This document shows positions 8,432 to 17,172 of a stretch of 45,908 nt of DNA, in pieces. The notes beneath the pieces are model-generated. The model was not told the origin of the DNA. It searched no databases and saw nothing but the letters and a program-made list of their open reading frames with translations. Source of the DNA: Paraburkholderia sp. LEh10 (GTDB lineage: Bacteria > Pseudomonadota > Gammaproteobacteria > Burkholderiales > Burkholderiaceae); NCBI RefSeq assembly GCF_017814945.1, contig NZ_JAGIPX010000021.1, positions 1-45,908 on the forward strand, written 5' to 3'. Each line of letters starts with the position of its first letter. Position 1 is the stretch's first letter. Position numbers and translations under genes: made by a program.

Positions 8432-8587
8432 CACTTCGCCGTCCCGTCGCGCGGGCTGTCCGGCTGTATTGCGTTTGTAATGGCAGCCACTCAGCCTCAT
8501 CCGGCCCTGTGCTATCGTAATGACCAATCCCGATAGCTCGGCAAAACACATCCGCTCGTCAAGAACTCGAATAGCACGGCGCTTCGC

Positions 8588-9526
8588 ATGACTTTTTTCT
8601 CCGTATTGTTGGCCCTCATCCTCGAACAGGTGCGCGCGCTGTCGCCGAACAATCCCGTTTCGGCGCTTCTTCAATACCATGCGGAATCGACTGCGCACGG
8701 CTTCGATGCCGGCAAGGAAAAGCACGGCATTGTCGCGTGGCTCGTGGTCGTGCTGCCGTGGACGCTCGTCGTCGGGCTGATCTATTTCGTGCTCTACCAG
8801 ATTCATTTCGTGCTCGCGTTCCTGTGGAACGTCGCGGTGCTGTACTTCACGCTCGGCTTTCGCCAGTTCAGCCATTACTTCACGGACATCCACCTGTCGC
8901 TGAACAACGACGACGTGCCGCGCGCCCGCGAGATCCTCAACGAATGGACGGGCATCGATACCGTCGATATGCCCGTCAGCGAGATCGTCCGCCATACGCT
9001 GATTCATGCCGTGGTCGCCTCGCACCGGCATGTGTTCGGCGTGTTCTTCTGGTTCCTGATTCCCGTCGGCCCGGCGGGCGCCGTGCTGTACCGCACGGCT
9101 GAATATCTGGCGCGCGCATGGTCGAAGCCCGCCGACGACCGGACTGTTGCGTTCTCCACCTTCGCGCAGCGCGCGTTCTTCGTGATCGACTGGATTCCGG
9201 CGCGTTTGACCTCGCTGGGTTTTGCGATCGTCGGCAATTTCGAGGACGCGATCTACGCCTGGCGCAATCACACGCGCCAATGGCCCGATCCAAACGATGG
9301 GGTGCTGCTTGCCGCGGGCAGCGGTGCGCTGGGCGCGCGTCTCGCGGGTCCGTTGGCGGAAGTGTCGAGCCTCGATGCGCTGGCGACGGGTGACGGCGGC
9401 CCGATGCCCGTCGGCGACGACTGCACGCCGCGCACGCTGCAATCGGCGGTGGGCCTCGTATGGCGGGCCGTCATTCTGTGGATGATCCTGCTTCTGATGC
9501 TGACGATCGCCGTCTGGCTCGCCTGA
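8588..9526 (+). CDS. CobD/CbiB-like membrane protein
   Basis: Integral membrane protein of 312 residues related to adenosylcobinamide-phosphate synthase CobD/CbiB. Features are several hydrophobic segments (IVAWLVVVLPWTLVVGLIYFVL, FVLAFLWNVAVLYFTLG, FGVFFWFLIPVGPAGAVLY and a C-terminal helix WRAVILWMILLLMLTIAVWLA), the RQFSHYFTDIHLSLNNDDV loop and the GFAIVGNFEDAIYAWR segment. No other cobalamin genes are nearby, and AmpE-like proteins share the same fold, so a cobalamin role should not be assumed. It is probably a housekeeping-neighbourhood paralogue rather than the enzyme itself. Confidence 0.75.
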   Translation: MTFFSVLLALILEQVRALSPNNPVSALLQYHAESTAHGFDAGKEKHGIVAWLVVVLPWTLVVGLIYFVLYQIHFVLAFLWNVAVLYFTLGFRQFSHYFTDIHLSLNNDDVPRAREILNEWTGIDTVDMPVSEIVRHTLIHAVVASHRHVFGVFFWFLIPVGPAGAVLYRTAEYLARAWSKPADDRTVAFSTFAQRAFFVIDWIPARLTSLGFAIVGNFEDAIYAWRNHTRQWPDPNDGVLLAAGSGALGARLAGPLAEVSSLDALATGDGGPMPVGDDCTPRTLQSAVGLVWRAVILWMILLLMLTIAVWLA

Positions 9527-9563
9527 AGCGCGTTGAACCACGCGTTCCGGACGACGCGCGCTC

Positions 9564-9887
9564 TCAACTGTCCAAAGGATCGCGCGCCGTTCCGCAATTC
9601 CAGCATACGGTGAACTGCGCTTCGAGCAGTTCGCCGCAATGCGCGCAGCGCCAGCCGGGCGCACCGGCCGCCGGTCCGTTGCGCGCCGCATCGATCAGCT
9701 TTCTTGCCAGCACTTCGTCGCGTTCATCGACGAGCCACAACTCCGGCGCGCACTGATCCGCCGGAATCTCGCCGATCGCGCCGCTCAGATAGCGGTTGTG
9801 CAGTTCGCACGCGATGCCCGCCGCCTCCAGCAGATTGACCCAATGCTGCCCGATCACGACGTTGGGTGCCCGTATGAGCTTCATCAT
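9564..9887 (-). CDS. DUF2007 protein with C-terminal zinc ribbon
   Basis: Small cytoplasmic protein of 106-107 residues. The N-terminal part (KLIRAPNVVIGQHWVNLLEAAGIACELHN... LWLVDERDEVLARKLI) is a DUF2007 domain, called a putative signal-transducing protein and structurally PII-like. The C-terminal part has CAHCG and CWNCG, two Cys pairs of a rubredoxin-like zinc knuckle. It lies 8 bases after the rsgA stop in the same direction, so it is probably co-transcribed with the M48 protease and rsgA genes. No function is established. Confidence 0.82.
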   Translation of the reverse strand: MMKLIRAPNVVIGQHWVNLLEAAGIACELHNRYLSGAIGEIPADQCAPELWLVDERDEVLARKLIDAARNGPAAGAPGWRCAHCGELLEAQFTVCWNCGTARDPLDS

Positions 9888-9895
9888 GATCGCGC

Positions 9896-10849
9896 TCAGC
9901 GGACGATCTGGCTCGCCTCGTGCACGAGCTGCGCGTAGAGCGCATGCCGTTCCTTTGCGATCCTTCCATCGGTGACGGCGTCGAGAATCGCACAGCCCGG
10001 CTCGTGCAGATGATGGCAGTTGTAAAAGCGGCAGTTCGGCAGCAGCGGCCTGAACTCCGGAAACGCGCGCTCGAGCTTGCCTTCTGTCAGATGATGCAGG
10101 CCGAATTCCTGAAAGCCCGGCGAGTCGATCAGCGCGCCTTCGCCGCCCGGCAGTGGATAGAGGCGCGTGAACGTGGTCGTATGGCGGCCGCTGTTGAGGG
10201 CCGTCGAGATTTCGCGCGTCGCAACCTCGGCGTCGGGGATCAGCAGATTGACGAGCGTAGACTTACCCATGCCCGACTGGCCGAGCAGCAGTGTCGAATG
10301 TCCGCGCAGATGTTCTTCGAGCGTCGCGCGCGCGGCATCCGGCTGCGTCTTGATCGACACTTCGAGCACCGTATAGCCGAGCCCGCGATACAGTTCGAGC
10401 CGCTTGCGCGCGAGCGGCAGCACGGCCTCGACGTCGATCTTGTTGAGCACGATCAGCGGCTTCAAGTCATTTTCTTCCGCCGCGACGAGCGCACGGCCGA
10501 GCAGGTCTTCGCTGAAATGCGGCTCGGTCGCGAGCACGATCAGCAGCTGATCGAGATTGGCCGCGAAAAGCTTCGACTTGTATTGGTCCGAGCGATACAG
10601 CAGATTGCGCCGCTCGCCGATCTCGACGATGACGCCCTGATCCGCGGAAGTCGGCTCGTACAGCACCTGGTCGCCGACGGCGATCTCGCTGCGTTTGCCG
10701 CGCGGAAAGCATTGCAGCATCATGCCGCCGTCTTCGGGGGCGACGATGTAGTGACGTCCATGCGCTGCGATCACGAGGCCGCGCGCCCGTTCCTGCGCGC
10801 GGTCGCCGGCGGCAGCGGCGCGCAGCGCTTTCGGCGAGCGGCCGCTCAT
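9896..10849 (-). CDS. rsgA: 30S subunit biogenesis GTPase RsgA
   Basis: Circularly permuted GTPase that checks and releases late 30S assembly intermediates; 317 residues. An OB-fold occupies about residues 20-85. The G motifs appear in permuted order: NKID at 136-139 (G4), GQSGMGKS at 190-197 (G1) and DSPG at 242-245 (G3). A C-terminal zinc site is formed by Cys273, Cys278, His280 and Cys286. The start codon overlaps the stop of the upstream M48 protease gene (ATGA), indicating translational coupling. Confidence 0.97.
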   Translation of the reverse strand: MSGRSPKALRAAAAGDRAQERARGLVIAAHGRHYIVAPEDGGMMLQCFPRGKRSEIAVGDQVLYEPTSADQGVIVEIGERRNLLYRSDQYKSKLFAANLDQLLIVLATEPHFSEDLLGRALVAAEENDLKPLIVLNKIDVEAVLPLARKRLELYRGLGYTVLEVSIKTQPDAARATLEEHLRGHSTLLLGQSGMGKSTLVNLLIPDAEVATREISTALNSGRHTTTFTRLYPLPGGEGALIDSPGFQEFGLHHLTEGKLERAFPEFRPLLPNCRFYNCHHLHEPGCAILDAVTDGRIAKERHALYAQLVHEASQIVR

Positions 10850-12105
10850 GCGTGACGCAGCAGGCGGTCGATCCGCTGCGAAGCGGGCGGATGCGAGTAG
10901 TAGAACGCGGTGTAGAGCGGGTCGGGCGTGAGCGTCGACGCGTTGTCCTCATACAGTTTCACCAGCGCATTGACGAGATCCTTCGCGTCCGTCTGCGTCG
11001 CGGCGAACGCATCGGCTTCGAACTCGTGCTTGCGCGACGTGAGGCTGCCAAGCGGCGTCACGAAGAACAGGAACACGGGCACGGCGAGGAAGAACAGCAC
11101 GAGCGCGAGGCCGTCATTGCTGCCCGTCATCGAAGGGCGCACGCCCAGCCCTTCGAAGAACCATACGCGCTGCGCGAGCCAGCCGAGCAGAGCGAGCATT
11201 GCGAGGCTGATCGCGAACGTGACGATCATCCGCTTGATGACATGGCGGCGCTTGAAGTGGCCGAGCTCATGCGCGAGCACCGCTTCGATTTCGCCGCCGG
11301 AGAGGCGCGAGAGCAGGGTATCGAAGAACACGATGCGCTTGGACGAGCCGAAGCCCGTGAAGTACGCGTTGCCGTGCGCCGAACGGCGGCTGCCGTCCAT
11401 CACGAACAGCCCCTTCGCTGCAAAGCCGCAGCGCTTCATCAGCGCGTCGATGCGATGCACGAGTGCCTCGTCCTTCAGCGGCTCGAACTTGTTGAACATC
11501 GGCGCAATGAAGCTCGGGTAGAGGACCAGCACGAGCATCTGGAACACGACCCAGACGATCCACGTCCACCACCACCAGTACGTGCCCGCCTGGTTCATTA
11601 GCCAGAGCACGACGAACAGCAGCGGCAGACCGAACGCCGCGCCGAGCAGTACGCCCTTCACGCGGTCGACGAAAAAGATGCGCTTCGTCATCCGGTTGAA
11701 ACCGAAGCGCTGTTCGATCACGAACTGCCGGTAATACTCGAAGGGCAGGTCGACCACGCTCGTGATCGCGATGACGGCGGCGACCAGCGCGATCTCTCCG
11801 ACGTAGCCGCGGCCGACCCAGTCGCCGATGGCCAGATCGAGCGCCTGCACGCCGCCTAGCAGCGTGAGCCCGATCAGCACGGCCGCGCTGACGACGATCT
11901 CGATCATCGTCAGCCGCGTGCGCTCGATCGTATAGTCGGCGGCGCGCTGGTGGGCGGTGAGGGCGATCGTGCCGGCGAACTGTTGCGGCACGCTTTCACG
12001 GTGCGCCGCAACGAAGCGTATCTGCCGCGACGCGAGCCAGAGCTTCGTGCCGACCATCGCCACCACGGCGATCACGAACAGAACGGTGAAGTACAGAGTA
12101 GGCAT
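10846..12105 (-). CDS. M48 family (Ste24-type) membrane metalloprotease
   Basis: Zinc metalloprotease of the CAAX-protease/Ste24 type, 419 residues, in the inner membrane. At least six hydrophobic segments are visible, including the N-terminus, LVAAVIAITSVVDL, GLPLLFVVLWLM and the Trp-rich YWWWWTWIVWVVFQMLVLVL. The active site HELGH is at residues 279-283, and the third zinc ligand is probably the Glu in KHEFEADAFA. The preceding DGSRRSAHGNAYFTG motif is a family signature. Bacterial members are thought to take part in membrane protein quality control. It is first in an operon with rsgA and the DUF2007 gene and is divergent from orn. Confidence 0.92.
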   Translation of the reverse strand: MPTLYFTVLFVIAVVAMVGTKLWLASRQIRFVAAHRESVPQQFAGTIALTAHQRAADYTIERTRLTMIEIVVSAAVLIGLTLLGGVQALDLAIGDWVGRGYVGEIALVAAVIAITSVVDLPFEYYRQFVIEQRFGFNRMTKRIFFVDRVKGVLLGAAFGLPLLFVVLWLMNQAGTYWWWWTWIVWVVFQMLVLVLYPSFIAPMFNKFEPLKDEALVHRIDALMKRCGFAAKGLFVMDGSRRSAHGNAYFTGFGSSKRIVFFDTLLSRLSGGEIEAVLAHELGHFKRRHVIKRMIVTFAISLAMLALLGWLAQRVWFFEGLGVRPSMTGSNDGLALVLFFLAVPVFLFFVTPLGSLTSRKHEFEADAFAATQTDAKDLVNALVKLYEDNASTLTPDPLYTAFYYSHPPASQRIDRLLRHA

Positions 12106-12254
12106 CCGGGGAATCCGTGGGTTCTATGCGAGAATTATATGTTTGTTCCCGCCTGTGGGCGGGAGCGCGCTATCTTCGGCGTATCGTCGGCCAGTGCGCC
12201 TGTTGCGGGTGCGCCGCGGTCGCGTTGCCGCCGTTCACATCTGGGTTGCCTTCA

Positions 12255-12926
12255 ATGACTGACATTATCGAATCCGTCGATCAGCCGCTCGTGCGCAGCG
12301 ACATGAATCTCGTCTGGCTGGACATGGAAATGACCGGGCTCGATCCCGACAACGACCGCATCATCGAAATCGCCGTCGTCGTGACCAATTCGACGCTCGA
12401 CAAAGTGGTCGAAGGCCCCGTGCTCGCCATCCATCAGAGCGACGAAACGCTCGACAAGATGGACGACTGGAACAAGAACACGCACGGCCGGTCGGGCCTG
12501 ATCGACCGCGTGCGGGCTTCGACGGTGACGGAAGCCGAGGCGACAGGGCAGATCCGCGCGTTTCTCGGCCAGCACGTGCCGCCCGGCAAGTCGCCGATGT
12601 GCGGCAACTCCATCTGCCAGGACCGCCGTTTCATGGCGCGCTGGATGCCCGAACTCGAGACGTTCTTCCATTACCGCAACCTCGACGTCAGCACGCTGAA
12701 GGAACTGTGCCGCCGCTGGCAGCCCACCATCTACAAGGGCTTCCAGAAGCGCGCGATGCACACGGCGCTCGCCGACATTCACGAATCCATCGACGAACTG
12801 CGCTACTACCGCGAGCATTTCCTGATCCCCGCAGCCAGTGCGTCCAGTGCGTCCAGTGCGTCCAGTGCGTCCAGTGCGTCCAGTGCGACCGCCGACGCGG
12901 CGTCGAGCGACACGTCCGCGAAGTAA
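12255..12926 (+). CDS. orn: Oligoribonuclease
   Basis: Essential 3'-5' exonuclease that degrades di- to pentaribonucleotides, including pGpG from c-di-GMP turnover. It is a DEDDh enzyme: Asp23 and Glu25 in WLDMEMTGLDP, then NSICQDRRF and the C-terminal ALADIHESIDEL. The ATG at 12255 (MTDIIESVDQ) is the best start because the conserved domain begins about 15 residues later. At 223 residues it is longer than the usual 180-200: the tail is a Ser/Ala repeat encoded by a 9-bp minisatellite (12835-12888) followed by TADAASSDTSAK. The catalytic domain is complete before the tail. Confidence 0.96.
   Translation: MTDIIESVDQPLVRSDMNLVWLDMEMTGLDPDNDRIIEIAVVVTNSTLDKVVEGPVLAIHQSDETLDKMDDWNKNTHGRSGLIDRVRASTVTEAEATGQIRAFLGQHVPPGKSPMCGNSICQDRRFMARWMPELETFFHYRNLDVSTLKELCRRWQPTIYKGFQKRAMHTALADIHESIDELRYYREHFLIPAASASSASSASSASSASSATADAASSDTSAK
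12835..12888 (+). repeat. 9-bp in-frame minisatellite in orn
   Basis: Five perfect tandem copies of CCAGTGCGT plus a sixth with one change (CCAGTGCGA) encode a Ser-Ser-Ala repeat near the Orn C-terminus. Because 9 is a multiple of 3, copy-number change would alter tail length without a frameshift. Confidence 0.95.
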
Positions 12927-12929
12927 CGT

Positions 12930-13556
12930 TCAGCCTTGCCGGGGAGCGCGCACGGCGCTCTTCGGCCGGAACGCCGCCACGACGGCGGCGTTCGTCTCGA
13001 TGTACGGGCCGCCGATCAGATCGATGCAATACGGGACGGCGGCGAAAATGCCCGGCACCTTCACCTTGCCTGCTTCATCGCGCAGGCCTTCCAGTGTTTC
13101 CCTGATCGACTTCGGCTGCCCCGGCAGGTTGATGATCAGCGCGGCGCGTTCGGCCGTCTCGCGGATCACGGCCACTTGGCGCGACAGGATCGCCGTCGGC
13201 ACGAAGTTCAGGCTGATCTGGCGCATCTGCTCGCCGAAGCCCGGCATTTCCTTCGTCCCGGCCGCAAGCGTTGCCTCGGGCGTCACGTCGCGGCGCGCCG
13301 GGCCTGTGCCGCCCGTCGTCAGCACGAGGTCGCAGGCGGCTTCGTCGACGAGTTCCATCAGCGTCTTCGTGATGGTCGGCGCATCGTCCTGGATCAAGCG
13401 CGTTTCGGTGCGAAACGGCGACGTGAGCGCGCCGCCGAGCCACTCCTGCAACGACGGAATGCCCTTGTCCTCATAGACGCCCGTGCTGGCGCGGTCGCTG
13501 ATCGACACAAGGCCGACGATCAGTTCGTCGGGGTGATTACGCGTGAGTATCGTCAT
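12930..13556 (-). CDS. mog: Molybdopterin adenylyltransferase
   Basis: Adenylates molybdopterin before molybdate insertion in molybdenum-cofactor synthesis. The 208-residue product starts MTILTRNHPDELIVGLVSISDRAS at 13556, which fits the Mog/MoaB N-terminus. VLTTGGTGPARRDVTPEA is the family's GGTG...D substrate-binding motif, and LIINLPGQPKSIRE the second signature. Its first 20 bases overlap the 3' end of yjgA in another frame, so the two are likely translated together. No other molybdenum-cofactor genes are in the window. Confidence 0.93.
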   Translation of the reverse strand: MTILTRNHPDELIVGLVSISDRASTGVYEDKGIPSLQEWLGGALTSPFRTETRLIQDDAPTITKTLMELVDEAACDLVLTTGGTGPARRDVTPEATLAAGTKEMPGFGEQMRQISLNFVPTAILSRQVAVIRETAERAALIINLPGQPKSIRETLEGLRDEAGKVKVPGIFAAVPYCIDLIGGPYIETNAAVVAAFRPKSAVRAPRQG

Positions 13557-14148
13557 CGTGGTCGTCCGAATCGTCCCGATTGTCGTCATCGGCGTCGTCG
13601 TCGCTGGCGCCCGCCGCACTCTTGATCCACTGGAACAGCTCGCGGAAGTAGCGCGGCGGCTTGCTTTGCTGCGCTTCCTTGCGCGCATTGCGAATCAGCG
13701 TACGGCCTTCCTGCGCATCGGCGGCGGGGTGCCGGCGGATGAATTCCGTCAACGCGGCGTCGTCGGCGAGCAGTTGCTCGCGCGTGCGCTCGACCCAGTG
13801 CAGTCGCGCCGTCTCGGCCTTGTTGACGCCCTTGTACGTGTCGAGCGCCTCGCGCAGCGCGGCGGTTTCCTCGTCCGTCAGCCCGCGCATGATGCGGCCG
13901 ACATATTGCATCTGGCGGCGCTTGCCTTCGTGATCGGTGATGCGGCGCGCTTCGCGCACGGCTTCGTCGAGCGATTCGGGCATCGGCATGCGCTTGAGTG
14001 CGTCTTTTGGCAGCGCGACGATCTCTTCGCCCAGCGCCTGCAACGCGTGCATTTCACGCTTCAGTTGCGATTTGCTGGGACGGTCATATCCGTTGTCGTC
14101 GGCGACGTCAGCGGATTCGATGGGTTGAATGCGGGTTTTGCGTGTCAT
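13537..14148 (-). CDS. yjgA: Ribosome-associated protein YjgA (DUF615)
   Basis: Small basic-to-acidic protein that associates with late 50S particles in E. coli; 203 residues. DUF615 covers about residues 25-175 (RPSKSQLKREMHALQALGEE, DEAVREARRITDHEGKRRQMQYVGRIMR, PPRYFRELFQWI). After it comes a tail that is mostly Asp, with a few Ser, Asn and His, and this tail is what overlaps the mog start. The ATG at 14148 gives the family N-terminus. A TACAAT lies only seven bases before that ATG, so the transcript may be leaderless, but no good -35 accompanies it. Confidence 0.93.
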   Translation of the reverse strand: MTRKTRIQPIESADVADDNGYDRPSKSQLKREMHALQALGEEIVALPKDALKRMPMPESLDEAVREARRITDHEGKRRQMQYVGRIMRGLTDEETAALREALDTYKGVNKAETARLHWVERTREQLLADDAALTEFIRRHPAADAQEGRTLIRNARKEAQQSKPPRYFRELFQWIKSAAGASDDDADDDNRDDSDDHDDDTHA

Positions 14149-14353
14149 GCGCGATATTGTAACGTGCCGGGGCTCGCCGGCTGGACGAGGTGCGGACCGC
14201 GCGAGCGCATCGGCGCAAAGCATTTGCGAATGCCAGGTACAGCGTCGCAGAGCTTGCTATGATCGCGGGATACATCGGCGCACGGCAACTGCAACGATGA
14301 ACTCTTGCGGGCTTCGGCCCGGACCGCACGGCAACTCAGGACGGCAAACGACA

Positions 14354-15724
14354 ATGGCAGCAGACACGGAAGCCCGGCAACGTTTTTTCCCGCATACGCA
14401 GGATGAACTGAAGGAAATCGCCTCCGACATTCTTCGTCACGCAAAGTCGCTCGGCGCAACCGACGCGGCTACCGAAATCTCGGAAGGCGATGGCCTGTCC
14501 GTTTCTGTGCGGCGCGGCGAAGTCGAGACGATCGAGCACAACCGCGACAAGATGGTCGGCGTGACGGTCTTCATCGGCAACAAGCGCGGCAATGCGAGCA
14601 CGTCTGACTTTTCGCCCGAGGCGCTGAAGGATACGGTGATGGCCGCGTACAACATCGCGCGCTTCACGGCGGAAGACGACTGCGCGGGCCTCGCCGAAGA
14701 AGAGCTGCTCGAAACCGATCCGCGCGACCTGGACTTGTATCACCCGTGGAATCTGGACGCGGACGAAGCCGTCGAGCTCGCGCGCCGTGCGGAAGACGCC
14801 GCGTTCGCGACGAGCCCGCAGATCAAAAATTCGGAAGGCGCGAGCGTATCGGCGCAGCATTCGCAGTTCGTGCTGGGCACGTCGCGCGGTTTCCTCGCGG
14901 GCTATCCGTACTCGCGCCATTACATTTCGTGCGCGCCGATCGCGGGCAGCGGCCGCAACATGCAGCGCGACGACTGGTACACGTCCAAGCGCAGCGCAGG
15001 CGAGCTCGCCGATCCGGAGGCCGTCGGCCGTTACGCGGCGGAACGCGCGCTGGCGCGCATGAACGCGCGCGGTCTCGACACGCGCAAGGTGCCCGTGCTG
15101 TTCGAGGCGCCGCTCGCAGCGGGGCTGCTCGGCGCATTCGTGCAGGCGACCAGCGGCGGCGCGCTGTATCGCAAGACGTCGTTTCTCGTCGACAGCCTGG
15201 GCAAGCCGGTGTTTGCGCCGCATGTGCAGGTGGTCGAAGATCCGCACGTGCCGCGCGCGATGGGCAGCGCGCCATTCGACGAAGAAGGCGTGCGCACGAA
15301 GCAGCGTTCGGTGGTGAAGGACGGCGTCGTCGAGGGTTATTTCCTGTCGACGTACTCGGCGCGCAAGCTCGGCATGCCGACGACGGGCAATGCGGGCGGC
15401 TCGCATAACCTGTCGCTGCGAAGCTCGCTGACTCAGGCGTCCGATGACTTCGAGGAGATGCTCCGCAAGCTCGGCACGGGTTTGCTGTTGACCGAGCTGA
15501 TGGGGCAGGGCGTCAACTACGTTACGGGCGACTATTCGCGCGGCGCGTCGGGCTTCTGGGTCGAGAATGGCAAGATTCAGTACCCCGTCGAGGAGATCAC
15601 GGTAGCGAGTACGCTGCAGGAGATGTTCCGGCATGTCGTCGCGATCGGGGCGGACACGATTGTCCGCGGGACCAAGCAGACGGGCTCGGTGTTGATTGAG
15701 CGGATGACTATTGCGGGGCAGTGA
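14354..15724 (+). CDS. pmbA: Metalloprotease PmbA/TldE
   Basis: Subunit of the TldD/TldE (PmbA) metalloprotease that processes peptides such as microcin B17 and antitoxins. The product is 456 residues, normal for the family. The ATG at 14354 (MAADTEARQRFFPHTQDELKEIA) precedes the conserved ARLGATDAATEISEG-type region. Other signatures are TSDFSPEALKDTVMAAYNIARFT, LLGAFVQATSGGALYRKTSFL and GNAGGSHNLSLR. TldE lacks the zinc ligands that TldD carries; tldD itself is not in this window. It is divergent from yjgA. Confidence 0.95.
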   Translation: MAADTEARQRFFPHTQDELKEIASDILRHAKSLGATDAATEISEGDGLSVSVRRGEVETIEHNRDKMVGVTVFIGNKRGNASTSDFSPEALKDTVMAAYNIARFTAEDDCAGLAEEELLETDPRDLDLYHPWNLDADEAVELARRAEDAAFATSPQIKNSEGASVSAQHSQFVLGTSRGFLAGYPYSRHYISCAPIAGSGRNMQRDDWYTSKRSAGELADPEAVGRYAAERALARMNARGLDTRKVPVLFEAPLAAGLLGAFVQATSGGALYRKTSFLVDSLGKPVFAPHVQVVEDPHVPRAMGSAPFDEEGVRTKQRSVVKDGVVEGYFLSTYSARKLGMPTTGNAGGSHNLSLRSSLTQASDDFEEMLRKLGTGLLLTELMGQGVNYVTGDYSRGASGFWVENGKIQYPVEEITVASTLQEMFRHVVAIGADTIVRGTKQTGSVLIERMTIAGQ

Positions 15725-15892
15725 TTTTCTTAGCCTGCGGCTGGCGGGGGATTTTTGCCCTTTGCGCGGGCGTTGGCGATGCAGTTTGTGATTTGCCTCT
15801 TTCGCTGGCATCCGCGATGCGTGATTTGCTGCTGTCGCGGGCATCCGCGATAGCGCCTCGCGGCGCAGGTGTTGCCCCTGTGCGGGGCGGCA

Positions 15893-15924
15893 CTTCCTTT
15901 CTTTGCCGCGGCAAAGAAAGGAAG
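15893..15924. repeat. 32-bp perfect palindrome, left arm
   Basis: A perfect inverted repeat with no loop is centred at 15908/15909 on TTTGCCGCGGCAAA. On single strands it would form a long hairpin; as duplex it could be a protein site. Its outer pair differs from the right-arm copy by a matched T:A to C:G change. Confidence 0.9.
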
Positions 15925-16384
15925 CAAGGAAAGCCGCTCACACCGCCAATGCTTGACGCTTGTCCACGGGACCTCAACATCCCCGCGCCTCGCACACCAA
16001 ACCGTGGCCCATCTTTGTTGCCAACGTGCTATTTGAACGCCTCACCCGCTTCATGCGCTCGCACAACGGCTAACCGTCCTGATGTTTCACTGCCCTTTTG
16101 CAGCAAACCTATGTTGGTTGTCGCGTCTCACAGGACAGCGCTCCAACTGTGCAGAGGCATCGCGCAGCGAAGATGTTCTGACGGCGCGAATGCCTGCATA
16201 AGTTTGCCGCACCGGGGCGCTGGATGATCGAGGGCGTGGTCTGCGACGCGGGCGCACGGAGCGGGTTGGCGCTGCTCAGTGCGTTCGCGACGGACATGGG
16301 CCAGCACACTTCCGCGATAAACATGGGGACGTTGGGGGCACGTGGATAAACGTCAAGGATTGGCGGTGTGAGCGGCTTTCTTTG

Positions 16385-16416
16385 CCTCCTTTCTTTGCCG
16401 CGGCAAAGAAAGGAGG
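16385..16416. repeat. 32-bp perfect palindrome, right arm
   Basis: This is a second perfect palindrome with the same TTTGCCGCGGCAAA core, centred at 16400/16401, about 100 bases from the folA stop. The substitution relative to the left copy is present on both half-sites, so symmetry is kept. Confidence 0.9.
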
Positions 16417-16516
16417 TGCCGCCCCGCACAGGGGCAACGCCCGCGCCGCGAGGCGCATCCCGGATGCCAGCGCAAGGCTGAACCAACCCTATCCAAGCCA
16501 AACCCAATCCAAATCC

Positions 16517-17017
16517 TCACCGCCCCTTGCGCCGATAAATCACAAACGCATACTCAAACTCATTCGGCGCCTTCGCGCAATGCGTCTCCCGCGAGACCTC
16601 ATCCCACTGCGCGGGATCAGGCGCAGGAAACACCGCATCACCCTCAAAGTCAGCGTGAATCTCGGTAACGATCATCTTGTCCGCGCGCCGCAGGCCTTCC
16701 TCATACAACTGCGCGCCGCCGATCAGAAACGCTTCAGGCGCATCGTCGCGCGCCGCAAGCGCCAAGGCGTCGTCGAGATTCGTGACGGTATCGCAGCCCT
16801 CGAACCGGCGCTGTGCGTCGCGCGTCACAACGATATTGCGGCGGCCCGGCAGCACGCGGCCAATCGATTCATGTGTCTTGCGGCCCATCACGATGGGCGC
16901 GCCCATCGTCGTGCGCTTGAAGAAGGCGAGGTCCTCGGGGAGCCGCCAGGGGAGCTGGTTGTCACGGCCGATCACGCCATTGCGGGCGCGAGCGACGATC
17001 AGGGTGAGCGTCGTCAT
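16517..17017 (-). CDS. folA: Dihydrofolate reductase
   Basis: NADPH-dependent reduction of dihydrofolate to tetrahydrofolate, renewing the folate oxidised by thymidylate synthase. The product is 166 residues. Motifs are LIVARARNGVIGRDNQLPWRLPEDLAFFKRTTMG (with the substrate Trp-Arg-Leu-Pro-Glu-Asp), VMGRKTHESIGR-VLPGRRNIVVTR, and FLIGGAQLYEEGL. The ATG at 17017 is the family start, although its ribosome-binding site is weak. It lies on the same strand as, and 155 bases downstream of, the sigma-54 regulator, and faces away from thyA 7.5 kb away. Confidence 0.97.
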   Translation of the reverse strand: MTTLTLIVARARNGVIGRDNQLPWRLPEDLAFFKRTTMGAPIVMGRKTHESIGRVLPGRRNIVVTRDAQRRFEGCDTVTNLDDALALAARDDAPEAFLIGGAQLYEEGLRRADKMIVTEIHADFEGDAVFPAPDPAQWDEVSRETHCAKAPNEFEYAFVIYRRKGR

Positions 17018-17172
17018 GCGAGAGTGTGAAACGGGTAGCTGAAAGCGGAAGCCGATTCTACCCGAGCGCGCGCCCGCCAGCGCAATACGCGGCGGCATGC
17101 GTGGCGCCCTTCGCCAGGCGGCCCGTCGGGAGTGCGCGCTTCGTCCCGGCGGGTGACGGAAACATTCCAGCG

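Larger units (their letters stand above)
15839..16468. repeat. Non-coding element with long inverted arms
   Basis: Between pmbA and folA, about 790 bases hold no convincing gene. Bases 15839-15985 and 16322-16468 are near-identical in inverted orientation over most of about 145 bases. Shared blocks include GCGCCTCGCGGCGC, GTTGCCCCTGTGCGGGGCGGCAC, a 32-bp palindrome, AAGCCGCTCACACCGCCAAT, CTTGACG and TCCACG. The centre (about 335 bases) is unique, and its ORFs look like shadows. There is no transposase and no obvious target duplication. I recall similar sequences scattered through Paraburkholderia genomes, so this may be one copy of a MITE- or REP-like family. A partial direct repeat, GCATCCGCGAT, occurs at about 15809 and 15841. 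Confidence 0.8.

Noticed and set aside
15721..16507. ORFs inside the inverted-arm element
   Set aside because: They cross the palindromes, lack ribosome-binding sites and have no domain content; similar frames arise from the repeat itself.
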